Notes under the pieces: model-generated
What the model was told of the DNA's origin: nothing
Databases searched by the model: none
Seen by the model: the letters and a program-made list of their open reading frames with translations, nothing else
Made by a program: the position numbers and the translations under genes
Shown here: one piece after another, positions 19,045 through 30,147 of the stretch
Position numbering within the stretch: position 1 is the first letter of the stretch
Layout of the letters: the number at the start of each line of letters is the position of its first letter
Origin: Pleomorphomonas diazotrophica
Lineage (GTDB): Bacteria > Pseudomonadota > Alphaproteobacteria > Rhizobiales > Pleomorphomonadaceae
Assembly: GCF_002844595.1 (NCBI RefSeq)
Contig: NZ_PJNW01000016.1
Span: 32,827-96,826, forward strand
Direction: 5' to 3'
DNA: 64,000 bases

Positions 19045-19086
19045 GGAGCGCCCCGACCGGCCAAACACCTGGCCAGGAAGCGCTCC
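19045..19086 (+). promoter_or_regulatory. nested stem-loop in the glnB-glnA intergenic region
   Basis: GGAGCGC (19045-19051) pairs with GCGCTCC (19080-19086) around an inner GGCCA/TGGCC pair. It ends 32 bases before the glnA ATG. No T-run follows, so it is not a plain terminator; a processing site, stabiliser or attenuator separating glnB and glnA expression is possible. Confidence 0.5.
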
Positions 19087-19118
19087 GGCAAGACCAGAAA
19101 ACCCGAAAGGAAGGGCAA

Positions 19119-20528
19119 ATGACCACTGGTGCTGACGTTCTGAAAATGATCAAGGACAACGACGTCAAGTACGTTGACCTGCGCTTCACCGACCCGAAGG
19201 GCAAGTGGCAGCACGTGACGTTCGACATCGGCCTCGTCGACGAGGACATGTTCGAGAACGGCACCGCCTTCGACGGCTCGTCGATTGCCGGCTGGAAGGC
19301 GATCAACGAATCCGACATGACGCTGATCCTCGATCCGGAAACGGCCTTCATCGATCCGTTCTTCGCTCAGACCACCCTGGTCATCGTTTGCGACATCGTC
19401 GACCCGGTCTCCGGCCAGTCCTACAGCCGCGACCCGCGCTCGATCGCCAAGAAGGCCGAGGCCTACGTCGCCTCGCTCGGTATCGGCGACACCGTCTTCT
19501 TCGGCCCGGAAGCCGAATTCTTCGTGTTCGACGACGTCCGCTTCTCGTCGACGCCCTACAACACCGGCTTCAAGCTCGACATGGTCGAGCTGCCGACCAA
19601 CGGCGACACCGAGTACGAGTCGGGCAACCTCGGCCACCGCGTCCGCACCAAGGGCGGCTATTTCCCGGTTCCGCCGATCGACAGCCTGCAGGACATGCGT
19701 TCCGAGATGCTGTCGGCCATGGCCGAAATGGGCGTCGTCGTCGAGAAGCATCACCACGAAGTGGCCTCTGCCCAGCACGAGCTCGGCATGAAGTTCTCGA
19801 CGCTGACCCGCATGGCCGACCACCTGCAGATCTACAAGTACGCGATCCATCAGGTTGCCCATGCTTATGGCAAGACGGCCACGTTCATGCCGAAGCCGGT
19901 GTTCGGCGACAACGGTTCGGGCATGCACGTTCACCAGTCGATCTGGAAGGACGGCAAGCCGGTGTTCGCCGGCAACCAGTACAACGACCTCAGCGAGACC
20001 TGCCTCTACTACATCGGCGGCATCCTGAAGCACGCCAAGGCGATCAACGCCTTCTCCAACCCGTCGACCAACAGCTACAAGCGTCTGGTGCCGGGCTATG
20101 AGGCGCCGGTTCTGCTCGCCTACTCGGCTCGTAACCGTTCGGCGTCTTGCCGCATCCCCTACACGACGAACCCGAAGGCCAAGCGCGTCGAGACCCGCTT
20201 CCCGGATCCGGCCGCCAACCCCTACCTCTGCTTCGTCGCGCTGCTGATGGCCGGTCTCGATGGTATCAAGAACAAGATCCATCCGGGCGATGCCATGGAC
20301 AAGAACCTCTACGACCTGCCGCCGGAAGAGCTGAAGTCCATCCCGACCGTCTGCGGCTCGCTGCGCGAAGCTCTGGCCTCGCTCGATGCCGACCGCGACT
20401 TCCTGAAGGCCGGTGGCGTCATGGATGACGACTTCATCGACAGCTGGATCGAGCTGAAGATGGAAGAGAACATGCGCTACGAGATGACGCCGCATCCGGT
20501 CGAGTTCGACATGTACTACTCGGTCTGA
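19119..20528 (+). CDS. glnA: glutamine synthetase type I
   Basis: Makes glutamine from glutamate, ammonia and ATP as a cytoplasmic dodecamer. The 469-residue protein has the beta-grasp region ending in [10 protein letters not shown], the metal-site segment [23 protein letters not shown] and [17 protein letters not shown]. The adenylylation tyrosine is Tyr398 in NLYDLPPEE, so GlnE control is expected. The start is ATG 19119 with GGAAGGG upstream; longer upstream frame overlaps glnB and is not coding. Two hairpins follow the gene. Confidence 0.97.
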   Translation: MTTGADVLKMIKDNDVKYVDLRFTDPKGKWQHVTFDIGLVDEDMFENGTAFDGSSIAGWKAINESDMTLILDPETAFIDPFFAQTTLVIVCDIVDPVSGQSYSRDPRSIAKKAEAYVASLGIGDTVFFGPEAEFFVFDDVRFSSTPYNTGFKLDMVELPTNGDTEYESGNLGHRVRTKGGYFPVPPIDSLQDMRSEMLSAMAEMGVVVEKHHHEVASAQHELGMKFSTLTRMADHLQIYKYAIHQVAHAYGKTATFMPKPVFGDNGSGMHVHQSIWKDGKPVFAGNQYNDLSETCLYYIGGILKHAKAINAFSNPSTNSYKRLVPGYEAPVLLAYSARNRSASCRIPYTTNPKAKRVETRFPDPAANPYLCFVALLMAGLDGIKNKIHPGDAMDKNLYDLPPEELKSIPTVCGSLREALASLDADRDFLKAGGVMDDDFIDSWIELKMEENMRYEMTPHPVEFDMYYSV

Positions 20529-20546
20529 GGCACGTCCTTGGACAGG

Positions 20547-20609
20547 CCGGACGCCGCCAAGGCGTCCGGTTTTGATGAAGCCGCCCGCCGCAAGGCCGGG
20601 CGGCTTTTT
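20547..20609 (+). terminator. tandem terminators after glnA
   Basis: The first hairpin pairs CCGGACGCC (20547-20555) with 20561-20569 and is followed by TTTT. The second pairs GCCGCCCG (20580-20587) with 20597-20604 and is followed by five T. The second is the stronger rho-independent terminator. Confidence 0.85.
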
Positions 20610-20685
20610 CTTGTCGGCGCGGGGGATAGTCATTGCCCACCGCTTTCCGGCGGGAAGCCAAACGCCTATGGTTGTTCGGCTTTCC

Positions 20686-20785
20686 AGAGCATATCTGGCG
20701 AACCCGGGGTCGCCGTCATGCTCTAGCTCTTTGTTTCCGCGCAACTCCGGACGCAAAGCCGGTTCCCACTTTTGCTGGAGTTGCC
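20686..20785. repeat. RIME-like bipartite palindromic intergenic repeat, copy 1
   Basis: A 100-bp element of two palindromes. The first has arms AGAGCAT/ATGCTCT (20686-20692 and 20718-20724) with inner GGCGA/TCGCC. The second has arms GCAACTCC/GGAGTTGC (20741-20748 and 20777-20784). The architecture matches rhizobial intergenic mosaic elements of about 100 bp. A shorter relative lies at 26883-26934. Confidence 0.65.
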
Positions 20786-20803
20786 CCAACGGGAGACCGA
20801 ACC

Positions 20804-21631
20804 ATGCCCGACAAGCCCGCCATCGGTCCGTCGACGAAACTCTGCATGTCCCTGGCCGGCCGGCCAGGAAAGTTCGGCTCACGCTTTCACAACCGGCTCT
20901 ATGAGCTCACCGGGCTCGACTACATCTACAAGGCCTTCACCACCAAGGATCTGCCGGCGGCGATCGGCGGCATCCGGGCGCTGGGCATCCGCGGTTGCGC
21001 CATTTCCATGCCGTTCAAGGAGGCCGTCATCCCGCTTCTCGACCATATCGAGGGATCGGCGGCTGCCATCGACAGCGTCAACACCATCGTCAACGACGAT
21101 GGCTGGCTGACCGGCTACAACACCGACTACAGCGCGGTGCTGGACCTGCTCGATCATGCGGAGATCGCACCTTCCACCCCGTTCCTGCTGGCCGGCTCCG
21201 GCGGCATGGCCAAGGCGGTGACGGCGGCGCTGCGCAACCGCGGCCACCGCTCTGGCGTCATCATTGCCCGCAACGCCGCCACGGGACAGGCGCTCGCCGA
21301 CCTCTACGGCTTCGACTGGGCCAGGTCGTCGCAGGATCTGACGGCGCCGCTGATCATCAACGCCACGCCGGTCGGCATGGCCGGCGGCGCCGAGGCGGAA
21401 ACCCTCGCCTTTCCGGCAATGGCGATCGAGGCAGCGGAGACCGTGTTCGACGTCGTGGCGCTGCCGGTCGAGACACCGCTGATGCGGGCGGCAGCAGCGG
21501 CCGGCCGCAAGCGCATCTCCGGCGCCGACGTTGCCGTGCTGCAGGCGCTCGAGCAGTTCGCACTCTACACCGGCGTCCATCCCAGCGAGGAGCAGGTGAA
21601 GGACGCCGCCATCTTTGCGCGAGATGCCTGA
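20804..21631 (+). CDS. shikimate 5-dehydrogenase-like protein
   Basis: A 275-residue AroE-fold NAD(P)-dependent dehydrogenase. The catalytic lysine is in SMPFKEAV, the substrate-binding aspartate in GYNTDYSAV, and the Rossmann loop is LLAGSGGMAKAVTAAL; INATPVGM is also typical. SMPFKE in place of the canonical IPFKE form suggests a shikimate-dehydrogenase-like paralogue rather than the main AroE of the aromatic pathway. The start is ATG 20804 with GGGAG about 8 bp upstream. It ends 4 bp from the convergent membrane-protein gene. Confidence 0.85.
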   Translation: MPDKPAIGPSTKLCMSLAGRPGKFGSRFHNRLYELTGLDYIYKAFTTKDLPAAIGGIRALGIRGCAISMPFKEAVIPLLDHIEGSAAAIDSVNTIVNDDGWLTGYNTDYSAVLDLLDHAEIAPSTPFLLAGSGGMAKAVTAALRNRGHRSGVIIARNAATGQALADLYGFDWARSSQDLTAPLIINATPVGMAGGAEAETLAFPAMAIEAAETVFDVVALPVETPLMRAAAAAGRKRISGADVAVLQALEQFALYTGVHPSEEQVKDAAIFARDA

Positions 21632-21635
21632 GCGG

Positions 21636-22397
21636 TCAGGCAGCAAAGACTTCAGGCGCATCCCTTTCAATGATGCGGAACATCGTGGTGGAAAGTGCCC
21701 CGGTTACCACGAGGGACATGCCGGTGAAGACGGGGTCCAACACGGCGAGCATCAAGACCTGAGCCGCAATACGGCCAAGACCGAGCATATGCAGAACTGC
21801 GGCAAACAGCAGGCTGATGCAGACCAGGGCGATGAATCCGACAACGGCATAAACAAGCCAGATGCCGAGGAGGCGCCATCGACGCCCTTCGGTCGCCGCC
21901 CAACTCACGTTCATGCTTTCCGATACGCCCAGCCGCCGAAGTGCCAGCGTGGGTACGGCCAATGAGAAGGCAATCCAGAGGAAAATCCCGGGGATGATCA
22001 AGAGGAGCGTGCCGACGATCACGACTAGGCCCATCAGCAGCGCCATTGCCAGACAATCCCAGAACCGATCGGAAGCTATCCAAAGTGTCTGAGCCGCCTG
22101 CAGGGGCCTGCCAGCCAGCCGCATGTCGGCGGCATGGATGGCGGCGTAATGGACGAAGCAGGCCATCACAGAAGTAGCGATCGAGAAGAACACGGCGGCA
22201 AGGCTTGCCGCGAGACCGCCAACACCGAGCCCGTACTGCAATGCAAAGCTCAGCAAGTTCAGGACGCCGGCGAATCCGCTGAACATCATCAACAGAGTGA
22301 TCGACTCCAGTCCCAAAACTTTGGGAAGCAGCCGAAACACACTGTTGATCGTGAGGTCTCCGGTTGCGAGTGCCATCCTGCATCCATTCCGCGCCAT
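21636..22397 (-). CDS. multi-pass membrane protein of unknown function
   Basis: A 253-residue hydrophobic protein with about five or six predicted membrane spans (for example ITLLMMFSGFAGVLNLLSFAL, ALLMGLVVIVGTLLLIIPGI, LLGIWLVYAVVGFIALVCIS). A PGIFLWIAFSLAVPTLALRR segment followed by ESMNVSWAATEG resembles glycerophosphodiesterase-associated or YciC-like membrane domains, but I do not assign a function. The start is uncertain between ATG 22397 and ATG 22376; neither has a strong ribosome-binding site. Confidence 0.72.
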   Translation of the reverse strand: MARNGCRMALATGDLTINSVFRLLPKVLGLESITLLMMFSGFAGVLNLLSFALQYGLGVGGLAASLAAVFFSIATSVMACFVHYAAIHAADMRLAGRPLQAAQTLWIASDRFWDCLAMALLMGLVVIVGTLLLIIPGIFLWIAFSLAVPTLALRRLGVSESMNVSWAATEGRRWRLLGIWLVYAVVGFIALVCISLLFAAVLHMLGLGRIAAQVLMLAVLDPVFTGMSLVVTGALSTTMFRIIERDAPEVFAA

Positions 22398-22510
22398 CCG
22401 TTGTCGCGACGGAAAATAGCAGAAGGCAGCTCAACCCAAAGACGAGAGAAGAGGCCGGACTAACTTTCGCTGGAGATGGTTACCGAAGACACCAAGCCGA
22501 GCGCTGAGGG

Positions 22511-22993
22511 TCAGCTGTAGCAGGCTTGCTCGACCTTGCCGATCGCCGCCGATGAGCCTTTCAAAGTGAAGATCGCGGCCGGCAGGACGCCACTCTTGTC
22601 GGTCACGGTCAGCGGTCCCGCGGATTTCAGGACGCGGACAAGTTCGCTGTCGCGACGTGGCGTCGCCGTCATCGCGCCGTCCATCGCCTCATAGCGAAGG
22701 GTGATCTCGGCATTGAGCGCCCCGCTCGCAAATATGAAGGTCGCGTGATGGTTCATGTCGCCCTTGGGCGGAAAGCCATCACCGGTCATCGGCAGGAAGC
22801 GCAGGCCGATCTTGTCCTCCCCGCCGCAGGTGATCAGCAGGATGTCGTCCGGCCGGCCGGTCGCGCAGATCGACGCGGTCATCATCATTCCGCCCTCGTC
22901 CTGTTCGAGCCCGGCTTTCCACGCTTCACAATCGCCGGCCAGAGCCGGTGTTGCCAGGACGGCGGCAAGTACCGCCATACCGCAGACTCTCAT
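22511..22993 (-). CDS. secreted protein of unknown function
   Basis: A 160-residue protein with a clear signal peptide (MRVCGMAVLAAVLATPALA, cleavage before GDCEAW) and four cysteines in the mature part (DCEAW, SICATG, LITCGG, QACYS) that could form two periplasmic disulfides. I do not recognise the family. It stands alone between a membrane protein and an Hsp70 gene on the same strand. Confidence 0.72.
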   Translation of the reverse strand: MRVCGMAVLAAVLATPALAGDCEAWKAGLEQDEGGMMMTASICATGRPDDILLITCGGEDKIGLRFLPMTGDGFPPKGDMNHHATFIFASGALNAEITLRYEAMDGAMTATPRRDSELVRVLKSAGPLTVTDKSGVLPAAIFTLKGSSAAIGKVEQACYS

Positions 22994-23063
22994 GGGCTCC
23001 CTCCCCGTCAGGTTGCGGCATCAGGCATCCGCATTGCCGCTTCGGCAAGCTCGACCTTCGGCG

Positions 23064-24311
23064 TCAGCCGTAGCGTCGGGCCGCCTCCACCGCGAGCCCC
23101 GTTCCGACCGAGCCGAACACGTTGCCGGTGACGACGCGCGCCTCCGGGACCGAGGCCAGAATGGCGGAGCGTACGTGTTCGAGCCTGGTGGATCCGCCGG
23201 TCAGGAACAGGGCATCGATATCGGCAGCGGCGACGCCGGCCATAGCAAGGCAGGCATCGACGCGGGCACCGATGCGCGTGGCCAGATCGCCGGTGTGCCG
23301 GACAAGGCAGGGATGATCGATATGGGTGGAAAGGCCACGCTCCAGCCAGTCGAAGGGAACGGTGACCGCGCCGGTCTCGGCAACGGCAATCTTGGCGCCC
23401 TCCACTTCGATGGCGAGGGTATGGCCGCGCTCATCGTCGACCACCCGCATCAGGCGATGAATGAGATGCGGCTCGGCGGCGCGCCTTTCCAGATCGACGA
23501 GTTCGCGGTGCACGCGCGGCTCGTAGAGCCGGTTGATCGCCGACCATGTGGCGAGGTCGTGATAGTAGACCGAGGGCACATCGATCTCGCCGCGGGCAAG
23601 CTTGGAGCGGAAGCCGAGGAGCGGCATCACCGTGCCCAAGCTGAGGTGGCGGTCGAAGTCGGTGCCGCCGATACGGACGCCGTCGTTGGCCAGCACGTCG
23701 GAGGCGCGTTCCGCCTTCTTCGCTCGGTCCGGCCCGAGACGAACGATGGAAAAGTCGGACGTGCCGCCGCCGATGTCGGCGATCAATGCCAGTTCCTCAT
23801 GGGAGAGCTGCTGCTCATAGTCGAGGCTGGCGGCGATCGGCTCGTACTGGAAGGAAATTTCCTGAAAGCCGAGGTCGCGGGCAATGGCATGCAGCGTCGC
23901 CTCGGCCAGACGATCGGCTTCCGGGTTGCCATCGACGAAATGTACCGGTCGGCCGTGAACGAGGTGGGTGAGCGGCGCGCCGGACGTCGCCTCGCCGCGC
24001 TTCTTCACTTCCGCGAGGTAGCGCTTCAGCACGTCGCGGAACTTGACGCGGCTCTTGCCGACCAGCGTCGTCTCGTCCATCAGCGCCGAGCCGAGCACGG
24101 ACTTCAGCGCCCGCATCAGGCGGCCGTGCTCGCCGCCGACATAGGCGGCAATGGCGGCGCGGCCGACCGAGATGGAACCGTCCTGGTGGTAGAAGGTGGC
24201 GCTCGGAAGCGTCTCCTCGTCGTTCTCGAGGCGCACCATGTCGGCCCGGCCGCCTGTGACGACGCCGAGCGTTGTGTTGGACGTGCCGAAATCGAGGCCT
24301 GCCGCCGCCAT
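23064..24311 (-). CDS. Hsp70-family protein, YegD-like
   Basis: A 415-residue actin/Hsp70-type ATPase. The phosphate-1 loop is GLDFGTSNTTLGVV, the phosphate-2 loop LIADIGGGTSDFSIVRL, and the adenosine motif LFLTGGSTRLEHVR. It has no DnaK substrate-binding domain or lid, as in YegD, so it may not be a classical foldase. The start is ATG 24311 (MAAAGLDFG). Role and partners are unknown. The 68-residue membrane protein just upstream may be co-transcribed. Confidence 0.88.
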   Translation of the reverse strand: MAAAGLDFGTSNTTLGVVTGGRADMVRLENDEETLPSATFYHQDGSISVGRAAIAAYVGGEHGRLMRALKSVLGSALMDETTLVGKSRVKFRDVLKRYLAEVKKRGEATSGAPLTHLVHGRPVHFVDGNPEADRLAEATLHAIARDLGFQEISFQYEPIAASLDYEQQLSHEELALIADIGGGTSDFSIVRLGPDRAKKAERASDVLANDGVRIGGTDFDRHLSLGTVMPLLGFRSKLARGEIDVPSVYYHDLATWSAINRLYEPRVHRELVDLERRAAEPHLIHRLMRVVDDERGHTLAIEVEGAKIAVAETGAVTVPFDWLERGLSTHIDHPCLVRHTGDLATRIGARVDACLAMAGVAAADIDALFLTGGSTRLEHVRSAILASVPEARVVTGNVFGSVGTGLAVEAARRYG

Positions 24312-24378
24312 GACCGCTCTCCGAATAAATTGGGGGGCGGTTTCCCTAGCGCTTCGCGTCGGCGATTGCCAGTGCAAA

Positions 24379-24585
24379 TCAGGCGAGCAGGATCACCAAT
24401 GCCGTCAAGGACAGCAGCACCAGCAGGGCCGGCAGCGTGAAGAGGCCACCGGTCAGCGGCGGTTCGGCTGCCACCTCCTCTAGATGGCGTCGCATGCCGC
24501 CAAGACGATGGCCGGCAACGAAGGCGCGGGTGTGGACGGCTCCGAGTTCCCGGAGCACGGCATCTTGATACTGGTTTCGACGCAT
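24379..24585 (-). CDS. small tail-anchored membrane protein (68 residues), unknown
   Basis: A soluble basic N-terminal part (MRRNQYQDAVLRELG, GHRLGGMRRHLEEVA) is followed by one C-terminal membrane span (LFTLPALLVLLSLTALVILLA) ending at the stop, so it would be anchored by its tail. It precedes the YegD-like Hsp70 by 67 bp on the same strand. A GGTGG sequence precedes the ATG. Reading-frame length alone is weak evidence; the amphipathic-plus-span layout raises it above chance. Confidence 0.45.
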   Translation of the reverse strand: MRRNQYQDAVLRELGAVHTRAFVAGHRLGGMRRHLEEVAAEPPLTGGLFTLPALLVLLSLTALVILLA

Positions 24586-24807
24586 GACAAACCACCAATG
24601 AACATTCTGGAGCTTGCCGCCTCCACGGTTAAGAACGCCTCAACGGCGTTGACGACACCGGGATCGCCGGTGTACGAGCCGGAACACATGTAGAACGAGA
24701 TTGGCGCTTCCGCCGCCGGCGTGGCAAACTCCGAGGCGCGCGAATCAGCGCTCCCCGGCGGGCGGCGGAAGGCCGGCATCGCCGGCAACGGACGAAGACG
24801 GGAACGC

Positions 24808-26850
<2,043 letters not shown>

Positions 26851-26882
26851 GCTGGAGACCCCGGTCCCTGACGGGCTTCAGG

Positions 26883-26934
26883 TTTTCGCGCAGCTCCCAC
26901 GCAAACTTGGTCCGCACTTTTGCTGAAGTTGCTC
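26883..26934. repeat. RIME-like palindromic repeat, copy 2 (half element)
   Basis: It aligns with the second palindrome of the element at 20686-20785: arms GCAGCTCC (26890-26897) and GAAGTTGC (26925-26932) with the shared core CGCAAA, then CGCACTTTTGCT (here) against CCCACTTTTGCT. The first palindrome is missing or degraded. It lies between parE and the SPFH gene. Confidence 0.6.
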
Positions 26935-27037
26935 TTGAGCCTCCTCCAGGTCTACTGTCCTCACCGCTTAGAAGTTGCGAACCGGGCGTAGGCAGCGCAC
27001 CATGCCGGCAGTCGATTTTCCGAAAGACACTTCCGCA

Positions 27038-27931
27038 ATGACATACATTCGCTTAGCCCTGCTGGGCGTCCTAGTGGTGGCCATTTTGGCGCTTCTGAAC
27101 GGCGGCTGGTACACGGTTCAGGAAACGGAGCGCGGTGTCCTTCTGAGAAATGGCGCCTTCGTCGCGACCGTCGAGCCGGGGCTCCATTTCAAGCTGCCGG
27201 TCTTCGAGAGCGTCGTAAAGATCGACGTGACGCAGCGGGCCTTGAGGTGGGCGAGCGACAACAGTCTCGAGGCCTATAGCCAAGACCAGCAACCGGCCAA
27301 CCTATCGGTCTCCGTGGTCTACCATGTGCCGCCGGTCGACGTGGACAAGGTCTACCGGCAGTTCGCCGGTGTCGAGGGCTTGGAGTCCCGTCTGATCGCC
27401 CGCAAACTGCCACAGGATCTCAAGACGGTATTCGGGCGCTACACCGCTGCGTCGGTCATCCAGAACCGGGGCAAGTTCGTCGCCGACGTCGAGAGCGCCG
27501 TACGGGCGGGCATTGTCGGCCCCCTGGTGGTCGATCAGGTCAACATCGAAGACATTATCTTCTCCGACGCCTACGAGAACTCCGTCGAGCAGCGCATGCT
27601 GGCGGAGATCGAAGTGATGAAGCTGCGCCAGAACGCCGAACGAGAGAAAGTGCAGGCGGAAATCACCGTGACGCAAGCCAAGGCTGCCGCCGACAGCCAG
27701 CTCGCCACCGCCACGGCTGCGGCACAAGCCACCGAAATCCAGGCCAAAGCCGATGCCGAGCGCATCCGCTTGAGGGGTGAAGCGGACGCCGCGGCAATTC
27801 GCGCCCGGGCAGACGCGCTTGGCGTGAACGGCGATGCGATCATCCGTCTGAACAACTCCGAGAAATGGAACGGGCAGTTGCCGGCTACCATGCTGCCGGG
27901 AACGACGTTGCCGTTCGTGGAAATAAAGTAG
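27038..27931 (+). CDS. SPFH/prohibitin-family membrane protein (band 7)
   Basis: A 297-residue protein with one N-terminal membrane span (ALLGVLVVAILALLN) and an SPFH domain (TVQETERGVLLRNGAFVATVEPGLHFKLP) followed by an alanine/glutamate/lysine-rich coiled coil (about residues 195-265) typical of prohibitins and HflC. These form large ring or cage assemblies, often with a membrane protease. No hflK or ftsH neighbours are present. ATG 27038 gives the family-like start; ATG 27002 would add 12 residues, and neither has a strong ribosome-binding site. Confidence 0.88.
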   Translation: MTYIRLALLGVLVVAILALLNGGWYTVQETERGVLLRNGAFVATVEPGLHFKLPVFESVVKIDVTQRALRWASDNSLEAYSQDQQPANLSVSVVYHVPPVDVDKVYRQFAGVEGLESRLIARKLPQDLKTVFGRYTAASVIQNRGKFVADVESAVRAGIVGPLVVDQVNIEDIIFSDAYENSVEQRMLAEIEVMKLRQNAEREKVQAEITVTQAKAAADSQLATATAAAQATEIQAKADAERIRLRGEADAAAIRARADALGVNGDAIIRLNNSEKWNGQLPATMLPGTTLPFVEIK

Positions 27932-28355
27932 ACAGCGCCAGCGGGGGCGTCTGGTCTCGTGCGGCTTTCGCGGCACGAGACGGTGTCGTCGTTGCGCTTC
28001 AGCCACTCTGCCGATCGTTGGCTCGTTTTGCATCGCTCCCCGGCCGCTCGAGGACAGGATGCGTAGATTTGCGCTGGCGGCAAGAAGATCGACCGATGAA
28101 CTGCGGATACCGATGGGATCCTCGCGTTCATCTCAATGGCAGCATCATGCAAATCATGCCGCGAAAGGCCCCGAACTCGCTTCCATGACCTCGGAAGTAA
28201 CAATAAACGCTCAATTCGGCAGGAATTGATTGACATGCGGACGATTCCACATATGGTCTCCCACCATATCCGGATCGTTCCAAGACGGTCCGGACGCGCG
28301 TGGATTCGCCTGCCTCCAGTGTTCGAATCCCCCTATCCAAGAGACCGCACACCAC
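27932..28355. other. 424-bp intergenic region upstream of the RNA helicase gene
   Basis: No gene is evident. A probable promoter (28230-28257) and an inverted repeat ATATGG-N7-CCATAT (28251-28269) lie in its right part. The left part shows nothing I can name. Confidence 0.5.
28230..28257 (+). promoter_or_regulatory. sigma-70-type promoter of the RNA helicase gene
   Basis: TTGACA (28230-28235), 16-bp spacer, TATGGT (28252-28257). The predicted leader is about 90 nt, and a perfect 6-bp inverted repeat (28251-28256 with 28264-28269) covers the -10 box and start region, a possible operator or leader hairpin. Confidence 0.5.
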
Positions 28356-29927
28356 ATGAATTTTTCTGATCTCGGACTGAGCGCCAGCGTAATGGCGGCC
28401 GTTGAAGCGGCCGGCTATACGACTCCGACGCCGATCCAGGCCGAAGCCATCCCGCATGCCGTCGCCGGCCGCGACGTGATCGGCATCGCCCAGACGGGCA
28501 CCGGCAAGACCGCCGCTTTCGTGCTGCCCATGCTGACGCTCCTCGAGAGCGGCCGCGCCCGTGCCCGCATGCCGCGCACGCTGATCCTCGAGCCGACGCG
28601 CGAACTCGCGGCGCAGGTCGAGGAGAACTTCGTCAAGTATTCGATCAACAACAACCTCAACATCGCTCTGTTGATCGGCGGCGTGTCCTTCGACGACCAG
28701 AACCGCAAGCTCGATCGCGGCGCCGACGTACTGATCGCCACGCCCGGGCGACTCCTCGACCACTTCGAGCGTGGCCGGCTGCTTCTGACCGGCGTCGAAA
28801 TTCTTGTCATCGACGAGGCCGACCGCATGCTCGATATGGGTTTCATCCCGGATATCGAGCGCATCTGCAAGCTGGTCACCAAGAACCACCAGACGCTGTT
28901 CTTCTCGGCCACCATGCCGCCGGAGATCCAGGCGCTGACCGAGAACTTCCTGAACAACCCGGTGCAGGTCGAGGTCGCCAAGCCGGCGACCGCCGCGGCG
29001 ACGGTGGCCCAGCGCCTCGTCGTATCCGGCACTGAGGATTATGAGAAGCGCGAAACCTTGCGCGCCCAGATCGCGGCGGCGCAGGATCTCAAGAACGCCA
29101 TCGTGTTCTGCAACCGCAAGCGCGACGTCGCGGTGGTGTTCCGCAGTCTTGTCCGCCATGGCTTCAACGTCGGTGCCCTGCATGGCGACATGGACCAGCG
29201 CGCGCGCATGGCGACGCTCGACGCCTTCAAGAAGGGCACGCTGACACTGCTGGTCGCTTCGGATGTCGCCGCTCGCGGCCTCGACATTCCCGACGTCAGC
29301 CACGTCTTCAATTACGACGTGCCGATCCACGCCGAGGACTATGTCCACCGCATCGGCCGCACCGGTCGCGCCGGTCGGTCGGGGACGGCGGTGATGATCG
29401 TCACCCAGGACGACGAGAAGCATCTCTCGGCCATCGAAAAGCTGATCACCACCGATATCGAGTGGATCGGCGATCCGATCGTCTTCGACCCCGAGGCCCG
29501 CAAGCGGTCGCGCGGTCGCAAGAGCGCTGAGGGCAAGGAGTCGCGCCGATCGCGCGCCAAGGCCGAGGGCGATGAGGCCCGTGCACCGTCACGCTCGCGC
29601 CGCACCCGCCAAAGCACCGAGGCGGTCGAGGCGACCGCCGAGGAGGCGCCGCGCCAGAGCCGCAGCCGCAGTTCCCGTCCGGACCGTGAGGCGAGGCCAG
29701 AGCGCGAGGCAAGGCCGGAACGCGAGCCGAGACAGGATCGTGAGGCAAGACCGGACCGCGAGCCAAGACCCGACCGGTCGGCCGAACGGCAGCCCGTGCG
29801 CGCCGGCGAACGTCCCCGTTCGATGCCGCGCCGCGATGTCGATGACGGTCCCGCCGTGGTCGGCCTCGGAGACCATGTGCCGGCCTTCCTGCTGCGGCCG
29901 GTACGGATCGCCAAATCGGCGAACTGA
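28356..29927 (+). CDS. DEAD-box ATP-dependent RNA helicase, RhlE-like
   Basis: Unwinds RNA duplexes in ribosome assembly or mRNA turnover. The 523-residue protein has the Q motif TPTPIQAEAIP, Walker A AQTGTGKT, motif Ib TPGRLLD, the DEAD box VIDEADRM, SAT in FFSATMPP, and motif VI HRIGRTGRAG. After about residue 375 comes a basic disordered tail of more than 120 residues with five near-exact hexapeptide repeats of the REARPE/REPRPD type (nucleotides about 29690-29780). The start is ATG 28356 (MNFSDLGL). Confidence 0.94.
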   Translation: MNFSDLGLSASVMAAVEAAGYTTPTPIQAEAIPHAVAGRDVIGIAQTGTGKTAAFVLPMLTLLESGRARARMPRTLILEPTRELAAQVEENFVKYSINNNLNIALLIGGVSFDDQNRKLDRGADVLIATPGRLLDHFERGRLLLTGVEILVIDEADRMLDMGFIPDIERICKLVTKNHQTLFFSATMPPEIQALTENFLNNPVQVEVAKPATAAATVAQRLVVSGTEDYEKRETLRAQIAAAQDLKNAIVFCNRKRDVAVVFRSLVRHGFNVGALHGDMDQRARMATLDAFKKGTLTLLVASDVAARGLDIPDVSHVFNYDVPIHAEDYVHRIGRTGRAGRSGTAVMIVTQDDEKHLSAIEKLITTDIEWIGDPIVFDPEARKRSRGRKSAEGKESRRSRAKAEGDEARAPSRSRRTRQSTEAVEATAEEAPRQSRSRSSRPDREARPEREARPEREPRQDREARPDREPRPDRSAERQPVRAGERPRSMPRRDVDDGPAVVGLGDHVPAFLLRPVRIAKSAN

Positions 29928-29950
29928 GTTCTATCCAGCGATACCCTTCA

Positions 29951-29981
29951 AACGGCGGCCCTGCGGCCGCCGTTTTCTTTT
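29951..29981 (+). terminator. terminator after the RNA helicase gene
   Basis: AACGGCGGCC (29951-29960) pairs with GGCCGCCGTT (29965-29974) across a 4-base loop, and the right arm runs into a T-rich stretch (TTTTCTTTT). Confidence 0.88.
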
Positions 29982-30147
29982 GGCGTGCGTGGCAAATCGC
30001 TTCGCAGGACCGGAAAAAACGTCCGCCCGCCGTTTGGCGGACGGCGGAAAGCTCAAGCTTTACTGATGCTGTGCACCATTGCTTAACGCTCAATTCATGC
30101 CTGCGGTCTATCAAGAGTGAGGGCAAGCTGGGCAATGGGCGGAGACC

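Noticed and set aside
28318-28333. GTTCGAATCCCC resembling a tRNA T-arm before the helicase gene
   Set aside because: No anticodon or acceptor arm can be folded around it; a chance match.
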